Source: Paracrocinitomix sp039939375 (GTDB taxonomy: Bacteria > Bacteroidota > Bacteroidia > Flavobacteriales_D > Crocinitomicaceae). From it: a stretch of 64,000 bases of DNA. Under the pieces are notes generated by a model. It made no database searches and had not been told where the DNA came from. It was given only the letters and a program-made list of their open reading frames with translations. The DNA lies in assembly GCA_039939375.1 (NCBI GenBank), contig JBDVJO010000008.1:73260-137259 (forward strand), read 5' to 3'. Made by a program: the position numbers and the translations under genes. Positions 59,240 through 64,000 of this stretch are shown in pieces. Position 1 is the first letter of the stretch. Every line of letters begins with the position of its first letter.

Positions 59240-61077
59240 TGAAAAAGCTAATTTTAATTTTATTTGTTTTGTTGTCTGTTGTTGCTAATGCGCAACCCGA
59301 AGACGCAGTTACAAAAACTATCGAAGGTAAAAAGTACTATGTGCACACCGTTCAAGCCGGAAACACATTGTATGGTATCCATCAACTTTACAAAACAGAT
59401 TTAAATGAAATTTTGTCAGCTAATCCCGGTTTAAACGATAATTTGTCAATTGGTCAACAAGTATTGATTCCAATCCCTTTAGATGATAAATCACATTATG
59501 GTGACCATGTTGTGATTGAAGGTGAGACACTCTATGGTTTGTCTAAAAAATACAATTGCTCAGTAGACGATTTGAAAAAGTTAAATCCTGGAATTGAATC
59601 TGGACTTCAGATAGGGCAAATTGTAAAGACGCCTAAGAGTAAAAATGTTAACCCAGAGATAATTCAGTCAGATCCAGAAATAGTTGCGCTGCCGGAATAC
59701 GAAATTTCGCTTTCAGATTCAATAGTTATGCACACTGTTTTGGCTCATGAAACTATGTATTCTATATCCAAAAGGTATATGGTTTCAGCTGATACGATTA
59801 TGGTTTTAAATGGGATGAGAAACTCTAGATTGAAAAAAGGAGATCAGATTAAAATTCCAGTAAAAAAAGTGAATTATGAAGTCTTAGATAAAGTCATTGA
59901 ACCTGTAAAGCTCGATTCAAGTGTAAGTTCATGGCAGGAAGAGAAAAAAGAGGTATATAGTGTTGCCTTGATGTTGCCATTTATGTTCGCGAAGAATGAT
60001 GTCGAAATGAGCAAGACATTGAAGTTAGGTCAACATAGAGAAATGTATCCAACTACACAAATAGCATTTGAATTTTATCAAGGTTTTAAGTTTGCAATGG
60101 ATTCATTAAAGAAAGCCGGTTTGAGTGTTAAGTTATACGTTTATGATACAAAGAAGGACACGGCAGAAGTTGGAAGAATATTTGCAAAGTCAGAATTCAG
60201 TCAGATGGATTTAGTTGTTGGGCCATTATATCCTAAAACTGTTGAGTATGCAGCAAAACTATGTAAAGAAAAAGAACTGAATATCGTGTTGCCTTTTAAG
60301 GTTGATGCTAAAGTGCTTCATGAAAATCAAAATGCATTTAAAACTGTAAGTTCCAATATGACTCTTATGGACGGAACCGTAGATTATATTCTTGAAAATC
60401 ATGCCTTGCATAATGTGGTCATTTTGAAGCCTTATTTAGAAGGGGATAAAGCGCTATATGATCGCGCAAGAGATAGATTTAATGCAGGTGTTGTAAATAT
60501 TGCTTCTTATAACTCAATGATTTCTGAATTAAGTTTAGGTAGTTCTAGTGGTCGTGATTTAAATGGCCAACTTAAAAAAGATACGGTAAATGTTGTTATC
60601 GTGCCTTCTAATGATGTAAAGTTCGTAACTGGAGCGTTGAATAGATTGAATAAAGTTTTGAATTTTAATCCTTATGCAAAAAAGATGAAAATCATTGTTT
60701 TTGGCTTTGAAGATTGGAACAAGTTTGATGATATCGATATCTTACACAGAAATAGGATGAATCAACATTATGCTACATACAGGTTTGTAGATTATAATTT
60801 AGAAAAAAACTTAGGCTTTGTGAAACATTTTAGAGGTGTAAACGGCACTGATCCAACTGTTTATTCTTCGCAAGGATTTGATGTGGGAATGTATTTCTTA
60901 AGTGCTTTAAAGCTATATGGGGTCAATTTTCAATCGGCTTCAGAAGTTCATCAATTGAGTTTAATCCAAAATAATTTCGACTTCAAAAGAATTAGTCCAG
61001 AATCGGGCTTTGAGAACAAAGATGCTCGAATTATTCAATACAAATCCTTTCAATTAATCGATTGCGAAAAGCGTTAA
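59239..61077 (+). CDS. LysM protein with periplasmic binding-like domain
   Basis: The start is the ATG at 59239, overlapping the guaA stop; an ATG at 59230 is inside guaA. 612 residues with a signal peptide (1-19, A-N-A-Q cut) and three LysM peptidoglycan-binding repeats at about 35-80, 90-135 and 165-210, with G-N-T-L-Y-G-I, G-E-T-L-Y-G-L and H-E-T-M-Y-S-I. A C-terminal type 1 periplasmic-binding-like domain (about 240-610) resembles the Leu/Ile/Val-binding fold. Bacteroidota proteins with this order are known without assigned ligand. Coupling to guaA is a context fact, not a functional proof. Confidence 0.88.
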   Translation: MKKLILILFVLLSVVANAQPEDAVTKTIEGKKYYVHTVQAGNTLYGIHQLYKTDLNEILSANPGLNDNLSIGQQVLIPIPLDDKSHYGDHVVIEGETLYGLSKKYNCSVDDLKKLNPGIESGLQIGQIVKTPKSKNVNPEIIQSDPEIVALPEYEISLSDSIVMHTVLAHETMYSISKRYMVSADTIMVLNGMRNSRLKKGDQIKIPVKKVNYEVLDKVIEPVKLDSSVSSWQEEKKEVYSVALMLPFMFAKNDVEMSKTLKLGQHREMYPTTQIAFEFYQGFKFAMDSLKKAGLSVKLYVYDTKKDTAEVGRIFAKSEFSQMDLVVGPLYPKTVEYAAKLCKEKELNIVLPFKVDAKVLHENQNAFKTVSSNMTLMDGTVDYILENHALHNVVILKPYLEGDKALYDRARDRFNAGVVNIASYNSMISELSLGSSSGRDLNGQLKKDTVNVVIVPSNDVKFVTGALNRLNKVLNFNPYAKKMKIIVFGFEDWNKFDDIDILHRNRMNQHYATYRFVDYNLEKNLGFVKHFRGVNGTDPTVYSSQGFDVGMYFLSALKLYGVNFQSASEVHQLSLIQNNFDFKRISPESGFENKDARIIQYKSFQLIDCEKR

Positions 61078-61324
61078 TTTATTAACAATGTGTTAGTTGC
61101 CAATTTACAGTTTAAGTAAGGTTTTTTTACAACTGATATTTTAGTTCTTGAATTACTCTTTTTCTTTATTTTAATCGATAAAGCAGGGTTTTGTGTAGAC
61201 GAATAAAAGTTATTCACAACCATCCTACTGGTTGTTGAAAAAATCCACCAAGGTTTTAACATTTCATAACCAACCCTGTTAAAGATTCCACGTCTTAGTT
61301 CTGAGTATACTTACAAATAAAACT
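61078..61324. other. 247-bp non-coding gap with a single DnaA-box-like site
   Basis: The sequence is AT-rich and no credible gene is seen (a small minus-strand frame has no homologous features). TTATTCACA at 61210-61218 matches the TTATNCACA DnaA box, and the adjacent CAACCA-TCCTAC-TGGTTG (61217-61235 region) can form a hairpin. One box is far from enough to call an origin. No rho-independent terminator for the LysM gene stands out. Confidence 0.4.
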
Positions 61325-61759
61325 ATGAGAATCCTACTTATCCTAGCTTTAACGCTAGCTTCGGGCCTTTCTATGGCTCAAGAATTAAGTCATAAAGACA
61401 AGATTATTGATCATATCGGACAAGACCGTTTTGATAAATTAAGTCAAAATAATAGTCCTTCACTTTTATTTATGAATGAAAGAGTGGAGATGGGGTATTC
61501 TATTGTCGAACTTGAGGATGAGAAATCTGCAGGTTTTGAAAAGCTTGATCAAATTACATTTTCAAATCTAGATAAAACCAGTACGAACGTTTCAATAGTA
61601 GATTTCTTAGAAATGCATGAAACTGGAAATTTAAATATTTTAAGAGTGCAGTTGGCTTATAGCCAGTCTGGATTCACTTACTATAAATTAGGTAACACTG
61701 GAAAAGTATTGGTTTTGCATTCTGTAGAGTCTATCACGAAATCTTTAAATAACAAATAA
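61325..61759 (+). CDS. secreted hypothetical protein
   Basis: 144 residues with a signal peptide (1-18, L-S-M-A-Q cut). The mature part has L-S-H-K-D-K-I-I-D-H-I-G-Q-D-R-F-D-K-L, then a mix of helices and strands ending L-V-L-H-S-V-E-S-I-T-K-S. No domain is recognised. It is 9 bp upstream of the large multidomain secreted protein gene and may be co-transcribed with it, perhaps as an associated envelope component. Confidence 0.6.
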   Translation: MRILLILALTLASGLSMAQELSHKDKIIDHIGQDRFDKLSQNNSPSLLFMNERVEMGYSIVELEDEKSAGFEKLDQITFSNLDKTSTNVSIVDFLEMHETGNLNILRVQLAYSQSGFTYYKLGNTGKVLVLHSVESITKSLNNK

Positions 61760-61768
61760 GAAACTGCC

Positions 61769-64000
61769 ATGATCAAAGCTATTAAAACTCTCCTTCTTGT
61801 TTGTTTATTGTTTACAGCAGGAATCTTAAATGCACAAACTTATGTTGTTTCTGGAGCGGATGCTACCACTTGTTCTGGTACATTCAGAGATGCTGGTAAT
61901 AATGGTAATTATGGTCCCAATACCTATCATGTAATAACACTTTGTCCTGACACACCAGGTTCATTTATCTCTCTTGACTTCACAATGTTTAATGTTGAGG
62001 CGAACTTTGATTTTCTGTGTGTTTATGATGGAAGCAGTACTGCGGCAACTTCTTTGGGCTGTTATGATAATAATGTTCCTTTGTTAGGCACAGTTACTGC
62101 AACCAATCCTCTCGGATGTTTAACATTTGAATTTGATTCAGATGGTTCTGTTCAGCTTGCAGGTTGGGAGGCGACAATTTCTTGTACTCAACCTTGTCAA
62201 ACGGTTATATCTCAAGCAACATTCAATCCTGCTCCAGATAATGATGGTGTCATCCGTTTGTGTCAAGGAGATGTTTTACAAATGAATGGTGATGCTAGCT
62301 ATCCTGTTTCTGGAACCGGATATGTACAATCAAATGGAACATCAACTTTTGAATGGACAACTCAAGATGGTGCTGCTCAAAACGGTCAAAATGTGAATCA
62401 CACTTTCAATACAGAAGGTGCATATTTAATTCAATTAGAGGTTACAGATGTTGAGGGATGTTCAAACGCTAATGATATTGATCAACATGTTTATGTTTCA
62501 ACTACTCCCATTTTTGCAGGTACTGTAGGGAGTCCGGATCCTATCTGTTTAGGTGAACAGTCTACTTTCACAGGTGTGGTAACTCCTGTGGAATTCGAAA
62601 AAGTGTGTACGGTACCAACTTTTCCTCCGTTGGCTTTGCCGGATGGTTCTGGAGTTTCTTATTCAACAAGTGTAAACCTAGATTGTTATGGCTCAGGTCA
62701 AACATTAGATGATGTTAATGATTTATTGGATATATGTGTGAATATGGAGCACTCCTATATGGGAGATTTAGATATTGTTATAGAGTGTCCTTCAGGTCAA
62801 CAAGTTACATTGATTGATTATCCAAATGGAGGAGGAGGGACTTATTTAGGAGTGCCGGTTGATAATGATGCTACCCCTGGAGTGCAAGGTACAGGTTTCG
62901 ATTATTGCTGGTCACCAACGGCCAATAATGGGGATTGGGGAGCAAATTCCGGAGGAACTTTACCTGCTGGAACTTATGAAACTACAGAAAGTTTAGCAGG
63001 TCTTGTAGGATGCGATATGAATGGAGATTGGACAATAATCATTACAGATAATTTAGGGTCTGACAACGGATTTATTTTTGATTGGGGAATTAATTTTGAC
63101 CCTTCAATATTACCGCCCGCGGTAACTTTCACACCAACTATTGTTTCAGATTCTTGGTTAGCTGATCCTTCAATCGTTTCAGGAACAAATCCTATTGTCG
63201 TTGAACCCACGGTTTCTGGTCCGGCTTGTTATACTTATGAGGTGACAGATGATTTCGGTTGTTCTTATGATACAACCGTTTGTATTACTGTGAATCCTTC
63301 TCCTGTTCTTGATCCTGTAGCTGATGTTGTAGGATGTGATAGTTATACTCTACCAGCTATTTCAGGTACTGATTTAACTGGAAATGAGGCTTATTTTACA
63401 GGTGCAGGAGGAACCGGGACTCAATTAAACCCTGGTGCCGTTATTAATACTTCTCCCACAACATTGTATATCTATGATGCACAAAATGTAGCACCTTTTT
63501 GTGAGGATGAGATTTCTTTTACAATAACTCTAGATGTAACAGATCCTGTTATAAACTGTCCTGGTAATTTAACAGCAACATGCTCAATTGCCGAAGAACC
63601 TCCTTATTTGACTCTAGCTCAGTTTACTACGGCAGGAGGAACTGCAACTGATGAAACTTCATTAGATGCAGCATCATTTACCTTGCTAAGTGAGTTGTCA
63701 GATGGGAATACTTGCCCAGAAGTAGTTACAAGAACCTATCAAATTGCAGATGATTGCGGGCATACTTCAACTTGTGTTCAGACTATAACGATTGATGATA
63801 ATGTAAATCCAACTGCTTCAAACTTGCCTGCAATTTCGGTTCAATGTTTGGCTGATGTCCCTGCAAATAATATTAATGATGTTTTTGATGAAGCAGACAA
63901 CTGCACGGCAGCACCAATTGTCGCATTTATTTCAGATGTTTCAAACGGTCAAACTTGTCCAGAAACAATTACCAGAACATATTCAGTAACTGACGATTGC
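61769..64000 (+). CDS. large multidomain secreted protein (N-terminal 744 residues)
   Basis: The frame from ATG at 61769 is open to the window end, so the C-terminus is missing. The signal peptide is at 1-22. A CUB-like domain follows (about 25-140, with C-V-Y-D-G and paired Cys), then a PKD-like domain (about 150-245, F-E-W-T-T-Q-D and G-A-Y-L-I-Q-L-E-V-T-D), a P-domain (about 285-425, V-N-M-E-H-S-Y-M-G-D-L-D-I-V-I) and HYR-like Cys-containing repeats (from about 590, with T-R-T-Y-Q-I-A-D-D-C). This adhesin-like layout is common in T9SS-exported Bacteroidota proteins, but a sorting domain would lie beyond the window. Confidence 0.85.
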   Translation, partial: MIKAIKTLLLVCLLFTAGILNAQTYVVSGADATTCSGTFRDAGNNGNYGPNTYHVITLCPDTPGSFISLDFTMFNVEANFDFLCVYDGSSTAATSLGCYDNNVPLLGTVTATNPLGCLTFEFDSDGSVQLAGWEATISCTQPCQTVISQATFNPAPDNDGVIRLCQGDVLQMNGDASYPVSGTGYVQSNGTSTFEWTTQDGAAQNGQNVNHTFNTEGAYLIQLEVTDVEGCSNANDIDQHVYVSTTPIFAGTVGSPDPICLGEQSTFTGVVTPVEFEKVCTVPTFPPLALPDGSGVSYSTSVNLDCYGSGQTLDDVNDLLDICVNMEHSYMGDLDIVIECPSGQQVTLIDYPNGGGGTYLGVPVDNDATPGVQGTGFDYCWSPTANNGDWGANSGGTLPAGTYETTESLAGLVGCDMNGDWTIIITDNLGSDNGFIFDWGINFDPSILPPAVTFTPTIVSDSWLADPSIVSGTNPIVVEPTVSGPACYTYEVTDDFGCSYDTTVCITVNPSPVLDPVADVVGCDSYTLPAISGTDLTGNEAYFTGAGGTGTQLNPGAVINTSPTTLYIYDAQNVAPFCEDEISFTITLDVTDPVINCPGNLTATCSIAEEPPYLTLAQFTTAGGTATDETSLDAASFTLLSELSDGNTCPEVVTRTYQIADDCGHTSTCVQTITIDDNVNPTASNLPAISVQCLADVPANNINDVFDEADNCTAAPIVAFISDVSNGQTCPETITRTYSVTDDC

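Noticed and set aside
61074..61262. Minus-strand 62-codon frame after the LysM gene
   Set aside because: It is AT-driven, runs through a likely terminator/promoter gap and shows no recognisable features.
1..64000. tRNA, rRNA, CRISPR array, IS element, prophage, restriction or toxin-antitoxin locus
   Set aside because: Looked for T-arm patterns, regular repeats, transposase motifs and phage or methylase genes; nothing credible was found on either strand.

Overview
The window looks like chromosomal DNA of a Bacteroidota bacterium, most likely from the Flavobacteriales (a Crocinitomicaceae/Cryomorphaceae-type relative). The grounds are an AT-rich sequence, near-absence of Shine-Dalgarno sites, candidate promoters of the Bacteroidota TAnnTTTG (-7) type, PorE-like PD40 proteins, a secreted hydrolase with a type IX secretion (T9SS) sorting tail, a fused CcoN-CcoO oxidase subunit, and abundant SPII lipoproteins. 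It is mostly core genome. I found no rRNA, tRNA, CRISPR array, insertion sequence or phage module.

Layout. 1-3 kb: a truncated COQ4-like gene and a small self-contained circuit of a winged-helix regulator and two membrane proteins sharing the same palindrome in both promoters. 3-8 kb: short, mostly hypothetical envelope genes, a GNAT acetyltransferase and a secreted VWA-like protein. 8-20 kb: two PorE-like PD40 envelope proteins, outer-membrane barrels, and a long minus-strand run (Kir channel, queE, PorE-like, UbiA prenyltransferase, Maf, nitroreductase, barrel), then AhpD-like, ChaN-like and J-domain genes. 20.9-24.2 kb: the translation operon thrS-infC-rpmI-rplT. 24-32 kb: lipoproteins, a barrel, comEC, a gene with a probable slippage site, and dnaN. 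32-41 kb: dnaK, three tiny membrane genes, dinB, a T9SS-exported SGNH hydrolase, queD, a double FKBP lipoprotein and an alpha/beta hydrolase. 41-53 kb: a respiratory island with USP, a REC-cNMP-HTH regulator, a PAS histidine kinase, ccoI, and the operon ccoS-ccoNO-ccoQ-ccoP-ccoG-ccoH plus a TauE/SafE-like membrane protein. 53-64 kb: a GumN-like/methyltransferase/pRiA4b-like operon, a MerR regulator, a tandem pair of exported paralogues, guaA, a LysM/periplasmic-binding fusion and the start of a large CUB/PKD/P-domain/HYR-like secreted protein that runs off the window.

How genes work together. The strongest functional unit is the cbb3 oxidase island: structural subunits, copper loading (CcoI), assembly factors (CcoG/H/S), and a two-component pair whose response regulator ends in a Crp-type DNA-binding domain. 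Crp/FNR-like palindromes lie in both island promoter regions. queE and queD are the split parts of queuosine precursor synthesis. The most unusual observations are the shared operator of the winged-helix circuit, an A9 slippery site before a coding 65-codon extension, dinB lacking any standard start codon upstream of its catalytic Asp, an AUA start with a perfect Shine-Dalgarno on infC, and three genes whose -7 box lies only 4-5 nt before the start codon (candidate leaderless mRNAs).
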